From the NCBI GenBank assembly GCA_039707655.1, contig CM077666.1, positions 243,566,166 to 243,630,165 on the forward strand: 64,000 nt of DNA, read 5' to 3'. Below the pieces are notes generated by a model. The model ran no database searches. It had not been told where the DNA came from and worked only from the letters and a program-made list of their open reading frames with translations. A program made the translations under genes and the position numbers. Of the stretch, positions 22,381-32,215 are shown piece after piece (within the stretch, counting starts at the first letter, position 1; the number at the start of each line of letters is the position of its first letter). The stretch comes from Elymus sibiricus. Lineage: Eukaryota > Streptophyta > Magnoliopsida > Poales > Poaceae.

Positions 22381-23260
22381 GTCAGGGGGATGAATATTTT
22401 TTTTGCGCGTAATAAGGAGGCACTTCCTTGCGTGCGAAGATGTAGCTGGTGGGTCTAGCTGCCAGCCTCACCGTGTATAGTCCTCTTCCAATGGTTGTCA
22501 TTCATTGACCACGTTGACTACGCCGCGCCAAGAGCACCAAGGCAGTGGACGACGGCGATGCCTAGGAAGGGAATGACGCGGAGCCGGGGAAGACGCGACC
22601 GTGGATGCCCATGCGGAGGGGAGTACGAGGGTTCGGCTGCGGTGTGAGGCCGCCGTCGCCGGAGAATAACAGGGGATGTGGGTGAGTAGAGGAAAGGCCT
22701 GGCCAGCGGTGGGAGTAGGGTGGGGTGGTGAGGCCTACGTGGCAGCACAGCCGGCCACGGGAGGCAGGAGCAGGCGGTCCCGCTGGCGCTGGTTTGGGCG
22801 GCTGGAGCAAGAAGATCAGAGATTGAAGAAGCAGCACGGCCGTTGGATGAACATCCAACGGTCACTGCTGCTAGAATCGTTTGTTGACTAAGTTGACAAA
22901 GCCCTGCGTATGCGTCAACTTAGTAGCCCACAAGTCAGCCTCCAAATCTGGTGGGTCCCAGTTGTCATGGGGAGGAATCATTTTTTCACATAATAAGGAG
23001 GCACTTCCTTCCGTGCGAAGATATAACTGGTGGGTCCCAGCTGTCAGGGGGAGGAATCATTTATTTTTCGCGTAATAAGTAGGTACTTCCTTGCGTGCGA
23101 AGATGTAGCTGGTGGGTCCCGGATGTCAGGGGGAGGAGTCATTTTTTGTGTGTGTAATAACGAGGCACTTCCTTGTGTGCGAAGATGTAGCTGGTGGGTC
23201 CCAGCTGTCAGGGGGAGGAAACTTTTTTTTCGCGTAATGAGGCACTTTCCTTGCGTGCGA
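22381..23260. repeat. ~70-bp tandem repeats around the first GC-rich block
   Basis: The unit contains CGCGTAATAAGGAGGCACTT, CCTTGCGTGCGAAGATGTAG and GGTGGGTCCCAGCTGTCAGG. It occurs at about 22381-22455, then four times head to tail at 22970-23260. A degenerate unit recurs at 24725-24800. The block at 22498-22880 between them is one of three long related segments. Confidence 0.85.
22498..22880. repeat. Triplicated GC-rich segment, copy 1
   Basis: This ~380-bp segment runs from CACGTTGACTACG, through GCCGGAGAATAACAGGGGAT, to AAGAAGCAGCACGGCCGTTG and the ATCCAACGG pair. It recurs at 23325-23700 and 24664-25150. In each copy the opening follows a TTGTTGACCACGTTGAC-like phrase. It could be a decayed first exon or promoter unit multiplied with the element, but no common open frame survives. 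Confidence 0.7.
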
Positions 23261-23324
23261 CCATGGACCTCGTGGGTCGCAGCTGTCAGCCTCTCCACAT
23301 ACAGTCGTCTTCCGGTGATTCTCG

Positions 23325-23700
23325 TTTGTTGACCACGTTGACCATGCCATGCCGAGCGCACCAAGGCAGTGGACTACGGCGAGGCCCCACCGCCCCAGAC
23401 GGGAACGACCCGGAGATGGGGAAGACGTGACAGTGGAGTCGCAGACGGAGAGGAGTGCGAGACTTGACTGGTTCGGGTGCGGGGTGGGGCTACACTTGGC
23501 GGAGAATAACAGGAGGTGCGAAGGAGTGCAGGGATGGCCTGACCGTCGGTGGGGTAGCGTTTCGCAGCGAGGCGCGCGAAGCAACGCCGCTGGACGCCGG
23601 AGGCTGGAGCAGGCAGTCCCGCCAGTGTTGGAAGAAGAAGACGAGAGATTGAAGAAGAATGTCGGCCGTTGGATGTACATCCAACGGATGAAACAAAAAT
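23325..23700. repeat. Triplicated GC-rich segment, copy 2
   Basis: The second copy contains GCACCAAGGCAGTGGACTAC, GCGGAGAATAACAGGAGG and GGCCGTTGGATGTACATCCA. Frames on both strands exist but differ from copy to copy, which argues against a coding role. Confidence 0.7.
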
Positions 23701-24663
23701 GTAGCGTCTATGCAGCCCATTTATAATTTTTGTTAGCATTTATAGCCTATTTGTATTCTTTTTCAAAATACATGGATTTGCTGGGCTGGGTGAAAATATC
23801 ATTTTGGGCTAGACGGAGAAATGTTATAAAAACATAAACCGGTGCTGGGCATTTTATTATAAAACTACATAATTTGCAGAGCATAAACACGTGATTGCAC
23901 GTGTATTACTGCATTGGTCCGTAAAATCTTAGCAAGCTTATGTACGCAATCACCAGGAATTAACTTGCCAACTTATTGTTAAACAATTATTATTATTTGG
24001 TAAGAACTTATCGATTTACCAAATAAAATATTATTTATTTTGATGAGTTAATAAGATGTGGGGTATTATTAATTTTTAGGCTAGATGTGGGACAATTGAT
24101 TTGGTTTTAGGGAAAACCAATGGGAGAAAAATCAGAGATAGGATTAATAAAAAACAAAAATAAAGGAAGTGGGAAGGTCTATACAAAGGTTGGATGAAGG
24201 ACAAGTCAAACGGGAACCTTATGTTCTTTCTAATATATGTACGGAGTATATGTAATAAAATAAAATATAAATATATATACTATTATATTAGGGAAAACAT
24301 AAGTTGAGTTTGGCATTCTTATAAAAAAATAGAACTTTTTTTGAGCAGTATAGAAAAATAGAACTGAGTTGTGCGTTGTCTTCAAGAAACAAGCATAAGT
24401 TGGGCTGCTGATGTTATAAAACAAGCTAGGCTGGGAGGCCCAGAGGCCAATTCATACTTGCTGGACCTAAAAAATAAATAAGTTCAAACCTGCTGGATCA
24501 ACTGTGTCAGCATGTCGTGGGCTTTGCATGTTAAACAACAAAACCTAGGCTGGGCAGGCCACAGCCCAGTTGTTACTTGTTCGACCTCTGAAAAAAATGA
24601 TTACCTGCTAGGTCCCCGATGACAGCCACCTAAAAACAAGGTCCGCGATGACTGTCTTCCTTG
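23701..24663. other. AT-rich spacer of CACTA-2
   Basis: AT-rich sequence with scattered phrases of the type GCTGGGCTGGG and CCTGCTGGATC. These also appear at 25440-25570 and 41395, suggesting internal CACTA repeats. No gene is supported. Confidence 0.5.
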
Positions 24664-25150
24664 TAAATTTCTCTCATTTATTGACTACGTTGACAATCTC
24701 GTGGGCCCCACACGTCAACATACCGAGGAAGCATTTTTTTGCAGTATATAAGGAGGCACTTGTTTGCGTACGGCCATGGAGCTGGCGGGCCCGGACTGTC
24801 AGCCTCCCCACGTACAGTCATCTCCCGATTCCTCTAGTTTGTTGACCATGTTGAGAATGACAGACGGCTGCGCCGCGGCGAGAGCACCAAGGTGGAGGAC
24901 GACGTCGAGTCCTCGGACCGAAACAAACCGGAGCCGGGGAAGACGCAGGCGGAGGGGAATACAAGGGTTGACTGGTTCGGGTGCAGGGTGGGCCGGTGGA
25001 GCTGCCTCCATAGGAGAATAAAAGGAGATGTGGGGAAGTAGAGGGATGGCCTGGCCAGCGCCATAGGCTAGGATGGGTCACCGAGGTGTGCGCGGCAGCG
25101 CCGCTAGCCGCTGTAGGGAGAGGATGAAAGATTGAACAAAATAAAAAAAA
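24664..25150. repeat. Triplicated GC-rich segment, copy 3
   Basis: The third copy, more diverged, opens TCATTTATTGACTACGTTGAC and contains GCACCAAGGTGGAGGACGAC and AGGAGAATAAAAGGAGATGT. It lies about 1.3 kb right of copy 2. Confidence 0.65.
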
Positions 25151-25751
25151 TAAAAATGGATAGGTGGTTGGTCCCAGATGTCTGTGTACGAGACTTGCTG
25201 AGTCCACCTGAGAAGGGGAATATGTTGGGAGGAAGGAGATTCAAAGCACACCAGTCGTTGGATTTCAATCTAATGGCCGCCAGAAGGACTGACGGAAGAG
25301 GTATCAAACTTAACTTGTTCTCGTCGTTCGTGATCAAAGATGACCACCCTGAGTGAAGTTATCTGATAATCTAGGCAAAACAAACGACTGTGCAACCAAC
25401 AAAAGACCACACTTAGACTTCAAAAAAACGCACAAAAAAAATGATACACCTGCTGGATCCCCATAAGCATGTTGTGGGCCGCGGATGTCCTAAGAAAAGA
25501 AACCCGGGCTGGGCAGCCACAACCCAGTTGATACCTACTTGACCTAAAAAAAGGAAACATGGCAGCCCAGTGAACTAGTACTCTTATTACATACATAAGC
25601 AAACAGATTCATAGCCACTCGAAAGAAAAAAGCAAACAGGTTCATGGGTTCTTAGACGAAATATTACGGATAAAACAGATAATTACGACACATAGGCTAA
25701 TGCATGAAACACTCAGATGATAAAGGTGCTTAAACAGACAAACTACAACAT

Positions 25752-26446
25752 CTAGATCTTCTTGGCACGCTTGATCATGACGCTGCGGCTGTCCGTGTAC
25801 TCCTCGGTCACGGGAAGCAGACACGCCCTCATGTCCAAGATCCGCCTGTACATGTCGTAGCATGTGTATGCGTCCTTGGCCGCGTAGGTGATGTAGGCTA
25901 GATTCAGATGTACCTCCCACGTGTTCATGTCCTTCGTATCCATGTCTTCTTTTATGTTGGCGTAGCAGGGGTCGATGATGGTCGTGGCGAGGTCAACCAC
26001 GGAGTCCTTCTCTTGCCCGTTGCCGATGATCTTGTATTGCTTCTGGATGTCGACGGGCTTCTTGCACTAGATGGCCGAATCGTAAAGCACAGTGGCGTTC
26101 TTCCTGCTCTCCACTATAGTGAAGGTGCAGTCGGCGGTGCTGATGAAATGGGCGAATGCTCCAGAACCCTTGATGGCCCTACAGTAGTGGTAGACAAGAA
26201 CCTCGTCCCGCACGCATACCTAGGTGACGGTGATCCGCTGGTCCCTGTCAGGAGACGGATGGATGGACACAAGGTCTAGTCCTCCTGTAGGTACTGCTTG
26301 AACTTGGCGACGCAGAGCTTCACCGAGTCTGGATCGTTGGTGTACATCACATTCAACTTGGTACTGCCATGGGTCTGAACGGTGAACTCAAAGGTGAAAT
26401 CCTTGCTGAAGTCCATATCCAGCAGGCTCACCCCTCGGATCACCAT
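25752..26446 (-). pseudogene. 3'-5' exonuclease-like (RNase H fold) gene, broken
   Basis: The minus-strand ATG at 26446 reads MVIRGVSLLDMDFSKDFTFE then KFKQYLQED and a TAG. After a short disturbed stretch it resumes VCVRDEVLVYHYCRAIKG, ADCTFTIVESRKNATVLYDS, a second TAG, then KKPVDIQKQYKIIGNGQEKD. It ends with LAYITYAAKDAYTCYDMYRR before the stop at 25752. The YAAKD step fits exonuclease motif III of DEDDy 3'-5' exonucleases (WRN/RRP6-like plant family). The region of motif I is in the disturbed part and no DVE-type triad start survives. It has at least three internal stops or frame breaks, so it is dead. It lies inside CACTA-2 and is best read as a captured or element-borne gene copy. Confidence 0.65.
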
Positions 26447-26579
26447 TGGAGTCTCTTCTCACGCAGAGTTGATGTGGCGGTTCTCATTTTGTGGGGATTG
26501 GGGGTAGGGGGAAGATGAAGACAATGGGGAGATATGGACAGCGGAAGGCTCCTTATTTACACAGGGATCGGTGTGTAGT

Positions 26580-26720
26580 GCGGTACTGGGGGCCGACGGC
26601 AGTAGTAGTTCATTTTTCCAATCTTGGGGAGCTGCAATCGACAGTGAACGTAGGGGGTAGGCGGCAGCAGCAGTTCATTATTCCACTCTTGGGGAACTAC
26701 AATCGCTAGTGAGTGTAATG
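26580..26720. repeat. ~80-bp tandem duplication upstream of the exonuclease pseudogene
   Basis: Two units share GTTCATTNTTCCANTCTTGG followed by GAGCTGCAATCG or GAACTACAATCG. They lie about 130-270 bp upstream (minus strand) of the exonuclease start, so they may mark its former promoter. Confidence 0.7.
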
Positions 26721-26899
26721 GGTACACGCGGCAGCAGTTACTACCCCCTCCTCCCTCGCCCGCTGCACGCCCGGCAGAACACGATTCCTTGACCCATTCA
26801 AATGCCTCCATTAAACCCGTGTGGAGGCCGAGAAACCTATTCCAGCCACATGTCCGCTCACGAGCGGGTCGGCATTGGCACTATAATAGGGAGTGTTAG

Positions 26900-27886
26900 T
26901 GATGTAGGGTGGAACCCTAGATGGTGATCTTTTCACACTTAGGAGGGGGGAAAGGAGCAAATCCAAGAAGAACACAAGAAGAACACTCAAATCAACAGGA
27001 TCCAATCACACATGTGCTAGATCCACATACACATAAGGGGCTACACGGGTCCAAATCCAACACAAGAGATACATAGGGTAGCTAGTTCATCCCGATTCGG
27101 AGACGAGTCGAGGTCTTGATATCCCGTGGGATCTTCTCACATGCTCACATGGAGGTCTTGAACTCCATGGGAGTGGTCTCTCTCTCTCTCTCTCAACAGG
27201 AGAAGGTAGGAGGAAAGCTCAACTATGAATGAGCTATCACAATGCTAACCCTAACTAGGAGGAGGTGGGGGAGTATATATAGTAGTCCACGAGATAGGAG
27301 GGGAGAAAGAGTGGATACATGGCTCTCTGGCCGGTTGGCACGCGCAGGTGCCGGATGTCCGGCTGGGGGGCCGGATATCCGGCCTGACAAGGGGCGCCGG
27401 ATGTCCGGGCTGATGGCCGGATGTCCGGCCCGATGCTGGGCCTAGCTTCGGTAGTCTTCGCGCCGGATTTCCGGGGCGGTCGCCGGATGTCCGGCCTGTC
27501 TCGGGGCGCCGGATGTCCGGGGGTCGGCTGGATGTCCGGCCGCTGTACAGTCGCCTGGCGTCTGTTCTTCTGCTGTCCTCTTCTGTTTGGTGGCGCCGGA
27601 TGTCCGGCCACTGTAACTCCGCGGCGACTCCACTTGAGGCACTTCTCGCTCCGCTTCCGTATGTACTCGTCCTATGCTTCGAGCATCTCCATGGTCGTCT
27701 CCTCGGTTCCTGAGAACATGTAGTGCCTTTGCATTAGGTAGCAACCATGTCTCGCACAAATGGAAAGGGGAAGCATTTATGAGTGGATTCACCTTATGTC
27801 CAATGGCACGTGCTCGAGCTCTCATCGTATCTCCACTTGGGGCTTGGGAAGTGTACATGGGGATGACCGTAGGATGCTCCACATCA
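26900..27886 (-). mobile_element. 3' LTR of R1
   Basis: On the plus strand it reads TGATGTAGGGTGGAACCC ... GGATGCTCCACATCA. The TATA region (TATATATAG, about 27275-27284) and a CT run (27179-27199) lie downstream, in the minus sense, of a nine-copy inverted-repeat motif array in U3. Confidence 0.9.
27351..27607 (-). repeat. CCGGA-NN-TCCGG array in U3 of R1 3' LTR
   Basis: Nine 12-bp motifs start at 27351, 27371, 27397, 27417, 27463, 27483, 27509, 27528 and 27596. Arms are CCGGA and TCCGG around a 2-bp centre (TG mostly, TA and TT once each); one has a mutated first arm (CTGGA). Spacings of 20 and 26 bp recur. The array sits just upstream of the TATA box in the sense of the element. Confidence 0.9.
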
Positions 27887-28944
27887 TCTCCCCCTCCCCC
27901 CCCCCCTTGGAAAAGATCCATCCTCGGATCAAAAACCTGATCACCATGGAAGCGGTAGTCGTGAACGGACTTGTAGTTGGACGGAGTGGAAGTCATGGGG
28001 CAATCCAAATACTCCAAGGTGTCTCCGGAGAGGTATACATGCAAAAGGAGCGAACACAAGGTACACTTGGAAATACAATGGTTAGCACACACAAGGTGTT
28101 CATCAAGTAAGCATGAGGTCGTCGGACGAGATTGTTCGTGACAAGGTGCATGAAGCTTAACCAAATGATATAGAATGAGATGTAAAGCATTCATGGGAGC
28201 AAATTCATTCATTGTGCACACGAATGTGTGGTAATTGTCATGGTGCACAAAGCTACAAATTCTACCATTGTGCAAAATGATGTCATAGTGGGAAGGTTTA
28301 TCAAGAGCATGAACATGGCAATTGGTGATCAAAATGATTATGTTATCATGCAATTGATGGTGGGCAATATAAACATTATGTATGAATATGCCATCAATGT
28401 AGATCACAACAAATTTGCTAAGAAAGTGCACAAACTCATATATCATGGATGACATGGGAATACAAGATGCAACAAGGCAATCATAATGTGAGTCAATCCA
28501 TGCATAAGATGCAAACTTGTCATGGGTGTGGTGTGTCCAACTAGCATGCTCATCAACAAATATGTAGGTGTTGGTGCAATATGGCACAAGTTTCATGGCA
28601 TACCATTGTCCGATGTCGATGCATTTGTGGTGGTCCGATGGTGCATCCACTAAGTCCAAGCGCTCCCCAATTTGAAGGTTGATATGGCCAATCGCCAATG
28701 TCGGTCCTCCATCCAATAGATGTATCATGTAGACAAGAAGGAGCAAACAACAATGAAAGTATGGCCCAACCAATATGCGTATAAGAGGAAGGCTCAAAAG
28801 GAAGGAGTTCACCTCTATAATGTTTTCGAAAATGGTGGTGTCGCGCATCGTGTACGTCTTCGCATGACCAATATGTCTCATGACGGTACCGCCTTGTGAA
28901 TCCTTCAAAATGAAAGAACATGACAAACACACTTGGAAAAACAA
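27442..28944 (-). pseudogene. R1 ORF3, pol-like relic running into the 3' LTR
   Basis: A 500-codon minus-strand frame rich in His, Cys, Met and Ile. Around 28390-28440 it reads MIYEFVHFLSKFVV then IYIDGIFIHN. The pattern and spacing resemble Gypsy reverse transcriptase around its F(V)VVYFDD site, but the second aspartate is glycine. Near the end FDPRMDLFQGGGGGGDD resembles the acidic/glycine tail seen at the end of many Gypsy polyproteins, and its codons form the polypurine tract. Codons beyond about 27890 lie in the LTR and are not thought to be coding. It overlaps the end of ORF2 by about 40 bases in another frame, so a frameshift probably split one longer frame. Confidence 0.5.
27887..27915 (-). 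other. Polypurine tract of R1
   Basis: On the minus strand a GGGGGAGGGGGAGA-type tract directly precedes the 3' LTR. It primes plus-strand DNA synthesis in LTR retrotransposons. R2 has the equivalent AAGGGGGAGGGGA at 58564-58577. Confidence 0.85.
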
Positions 28945-30611
28945 ACGAGGTTAGCGTGAATGCATAGCCTATCATTTGTGTTGTGAGATACCGAACAAGT
29001 GTCTTCATCATTCATATCATAAGAAGGAACAAGAAAATGTGGCATGGTATGGAAGCATATGATGCGAGTACAACCAAAGACATTAAGCTCAATCAAACAA
29101 TCATGCATCATAAGTAAGATTTCCAAGTCTCCAAGATCAATAAGCATAGCCTGTTTGCACTCACTACAAGTGGATATGAGAGGTGCAACTAACGGAGACA
29201 ATTGACAATGATAAAAATAAATCATGTGAGAGGCAAGAACATATATGCCATCAACCCAATGAAACGAGCAAGTATGAATCATGGGTGATGCAACAAAGCA
29301 AGCAATCATAGTGATCAAGTCATGCAAGCTAGTAGTGCGAAGATGCAACATACTAGAGGTCATCATAGAAATCATGTCATGTGTGCAAATAGTGGGCATA
29401 CATAATGCACATGACATATCACAAGCATGAAAACAAGATAGGAGCAAAGTAGTATCATTGTATTGGCAAGGAGTCCTATGTAAATAGCATTTGAACAACA
29501 TGACTCTCCCAACACAAGAAGCAATAATTGCATAGGGCACACATAGAGCATGGCAATAGCAACAAGTATCTCCACCAAGCATGCAAGTACACATAGAAAT
29601 AGTAGAATGGTGGATCATGAGTAAATGCAAGCAAGGGTCACGATTGCATGGCAAAGGCACAGAAGGAGGCATAACATGCAAAGTGAACACGGTAAAATGA
29701 GCATAAGGTGATAAGTGGTAAATAGCCCATAGCCGTGTGAGAGCCAAGTAAAAGCAAAGCGCGTAGTCCTTGCACGAGGGAAATGGTCGGAGAAGCATTC
29801 CAAGGGATCCCAAAGCATCGTTGCTCTCAAGAGCTCGTTTCGTCAACTCATGGGATTGTGAAGTTGACAAATATGCATGAGTACCTACATAAAACAAAGG
29901 CAAAGGGAAAATTGTGTGTGTGTGATATATGTACACATCATCTATTATGATGCGCACGTGCATGTGTCGGTTAGCACAAAATATCCAATGCTCAAATAAA
30001 TGAGATGCATGATATATGAACATGTCATCCATCATGATAGGTTTGTTGTTATGTATAGCATAATGGAGACTCAAAGGGTGTAATGCATCACGAGTAATAT
30101 CTAGAGCATTGTCATGAATGGTATGCATATGGTGTGCACAAGGGATGGAATCATGCGTTCTACAATTATTTTCATGGCATGGCATAGTAGATGAATTGCA
30201 CAAATTATGCAAAGGGAGCATAGCAATATCATCACAAGAGAAGCAAATTCCAATGACCATGATCTCGTCATCTATGCCATAAGTGCAAATGGGATTTATT
30301 TTAATGGGGTATGCATAGTTACTACGGTGAGTTTGCAATGATGCAATATGGGAAATCTCACTCATAGCATATGACAAGTTTAATGTATTGTCAAACATGA
30401 CATGACCAATAGAATTTTCACATGATATCCTATGGAGCATAGTATCGCAACTAGGTAATTCGACATGCTCATCATCATATTCATCATAAATGGGTGGCAT
30501 ATCTAAGCATGTAGAAGACATAGTATGTGGTGAATCCATAAGGTGATCAACATCATGCAAGCAATCGATGTCAAGATGGTCCACTAGTGGGACAGAGCGA
30601 AGCACCTTCAC
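28905..30611 (-). CDS. R1 ORF2, long ORF of unknown function
   Basis: A 568-codon open frame starting at 30611 (or continuing from ORF1 through a disturbed junction near 30610-30790). It is very rich in His, Met, Cys and Tyr, with motifs such as YAYPIKINPICTYGIDDE, HWIFCANRHMHVRI, LPLFYVGTHAYLSTSQ and YLALTRLWAIYHLSPY. R2 has the same protein at 56923-57735 and beyond, with most residues shared, so the frame has been kept across two element copies. I recognise no protease, RT, RNase H or integrase motif in it. Hydrophobic stretches are present but no clear signal peptide. Confidence 0.55.
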   Translation of the reverse strand: MKVLRSVPLVDHLDIDCLHDVDHLMDSPHTMSSTCLDMPPIYDEYDDEHVELPSCDTMLHRISCENSIGHVMFDNTLNLSYAMSEISHIASLQTHRSNYAYPIKINPICTYGIDDEIMVIGICFSCDDIAMLPLHNLCNSSTMPCHENNCRTHDSIPCAHHMHTIHDNALDITRDALHPLSLHYAIHNNKPIMMDDMFIYHASHLFEHWIFCANRHMHVRIIIDDVYIYHTHTIFPLPLFYVGTHAYLSTSQSHELTKRALESNDALGSLGMLLRPFPSCKDYALCFYLALTRLWAIYHLSPYAHFTVFTLHVMPPSVPLPCNRDPCLHLLMIHHSTISMCTCMLGGDTCCYCHALCVPYAIIASCVGRVMLFKCYLHRTPCQYNDTTLLLSCFHACDMSCALCMPTICTHDMISMMTSSMLHLRTTSLHDLITMIACFVASPMIHTCSFHWVDGIYVLASHMIYFYHCQLSPLVAPLISTCSECKQAMLIDLGDLEILLMMHDCLIELNVFGCTRIICFHTMPHFLVPSYDMNDEDTCSVSHNTNDRLCIHANLVCFSKCVCHVLSF

Positions 30612-30789
30612 CTATGTTACCTTTGGAGCTCCACTCATGTGGTGTAGGTGAGGTGGCAAAAACCGAAGCTTGATCAACATGGTCGTCTGGATGGAACCAT
30701 GTGGGGGGTGCATCATCGTCCACCATGGCCATCGTATTGCCCATTGTAGGTATGGACTCGTCGAGGATTGGTGCTTCACGTGCCCTATC

Positions 30790-32080
30790 ATAGTAGGAGA
30801 TCTAGCACCAAACAAGAAAATACACTCGGAGTAGAGGTTAAGTCGTTAGAAATCATAGTGGCCTCACGTGCCCTATCAACTACCTCACTCACTAAGTGTT
30901 GTGGCTCACTCACTCCCGCTATGATGCTTTCACTCATATGGTTGGTTGAGTCACTCAAAGGGTGGTGATGGCTCTCAACCTCACATAGGATATGCGGCAT
31001 GTACTCATGTGTGGGGCTAGTGGTGGTCACTCTCAACCTCTCATAGGAAATGCACTCAATGTCACATATGGTGGAGTCACTCGTCTCACCCATGTGGTGG
31101 TGGCTCTCCTCACATGGCAATTGGGGCATCTCATCATATATGGGTGCCAGAGAGATGTAGTTGCAAACGTCTCCATACTCAACTTCCTCATCCATAACAC
31201 CTCCAAAGATGAATGCCATAGGATGTGGCAAATCATCGCTCTCCTCCGAGACCAAAGAGAAAGTCTCATGTGCGGTCTCGTACCTTGACTCGGAGTATGA
31301 GTCCCATTGGAGCGCCATCTTCATGTTGTCGAAGAGGTTCATGCTCGCCGCCTTGGTCGAAGGGAATGGCCCATGCTCGACTGTCTTGTCGTCGTCTTCT
31401 TGTAGGAGGCCCATATGATGTGGCACCTCGTTGCTCGTCTCCATGACCAAAGGGAATTTCCTATGCCCAGCCATCTTCCTTGAGGGGTTTCCGAAGATGG
31501 AAGGGTCGCCCTCGCTTGTACTTGGTTGCCTTGGACTTGGTGCCAAAGCTTCTTCTTGGTGGCACGCGTCTCGCGGTCTTCTCTTGTGCTTATGAAGGTT
31601 GGTCGTAGCTTGATGTAGAGCTTGTTGGGACTTGTTGGTGTTTGCATCTCGAGCGTCTTCGTGTTGATGGTGACGTTCGTCGGCGTCGCGCACATGTTGC
31701 ATGTAGGAGACTTGCCCTTCATGACGATGTGGATGTCGAACGTGATGATAGTCGTCACTAAGGTGAGGACGTGGTCGGATTGTGCTTGCGGCGGATGGGC
31801 GCTCCGAAGATGTGCGACTTGCTCGCCGTCGCCTTGAAGATGACGAAGGGGAAGAGGACTTGTAGGTGGAAAACATGTCTCGGAACTCTTCCATTTGAGA
31901 TGATAGCTTATCATCGAGTGTTTGGCGCAAGTTGGTGGAGAGGTTCTCGATGCGCTCTCGCAAGGCATGTTGTGCACCTTGCATTTGTCGTTGTAGTCCG
32001 AAGCGGTGAGTTTTGGTGATGTAGTTGTTCTCACCGTCGTTGTCGGCGAAGACCGAAGATGATGTGCTTTGCCTATCCAT
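30790..32080 (-). CDS. R1 ORF1, gag-like N-terminal ORF
   Basis: The likely start MDRQSTSSSVFADNDGENNY is at 32080; the frame is also open upstream to 32215. Residues ~25-75 are helical and charged (LQRQMQGAQHALRERIENLS, LDDKLSSQMEEFRDMF), followed by a Ser/Arg-rich stretch (SSSSRRRRASR) and His/Arg-rich basic sequence, the look of a gag-like nucleic-acid-binding N-terminus. The C-terminal half is acidic with PHHMGLLQEDDD, ETFSLVSEESDDLPHP and PPIYDE-like phrases. It lacks a CCHC zinc knuckle. R2 has the same protein at 55454-56900. The 3' end is disturbed at 30788. Confidence 0.55.
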
Positions 32081-32215
32081 CACAAGACTAGAGCAAATGT
32101 GAGTGGAAGAAAGGGAAGAACTAGACCAAATGTACATTTCCAATGTTGAAGATGGTTCAATGATCACCCAATATGGTATTATGGAAATAGCACAATTGGT
32201 ACCGGATCTTGTCAA

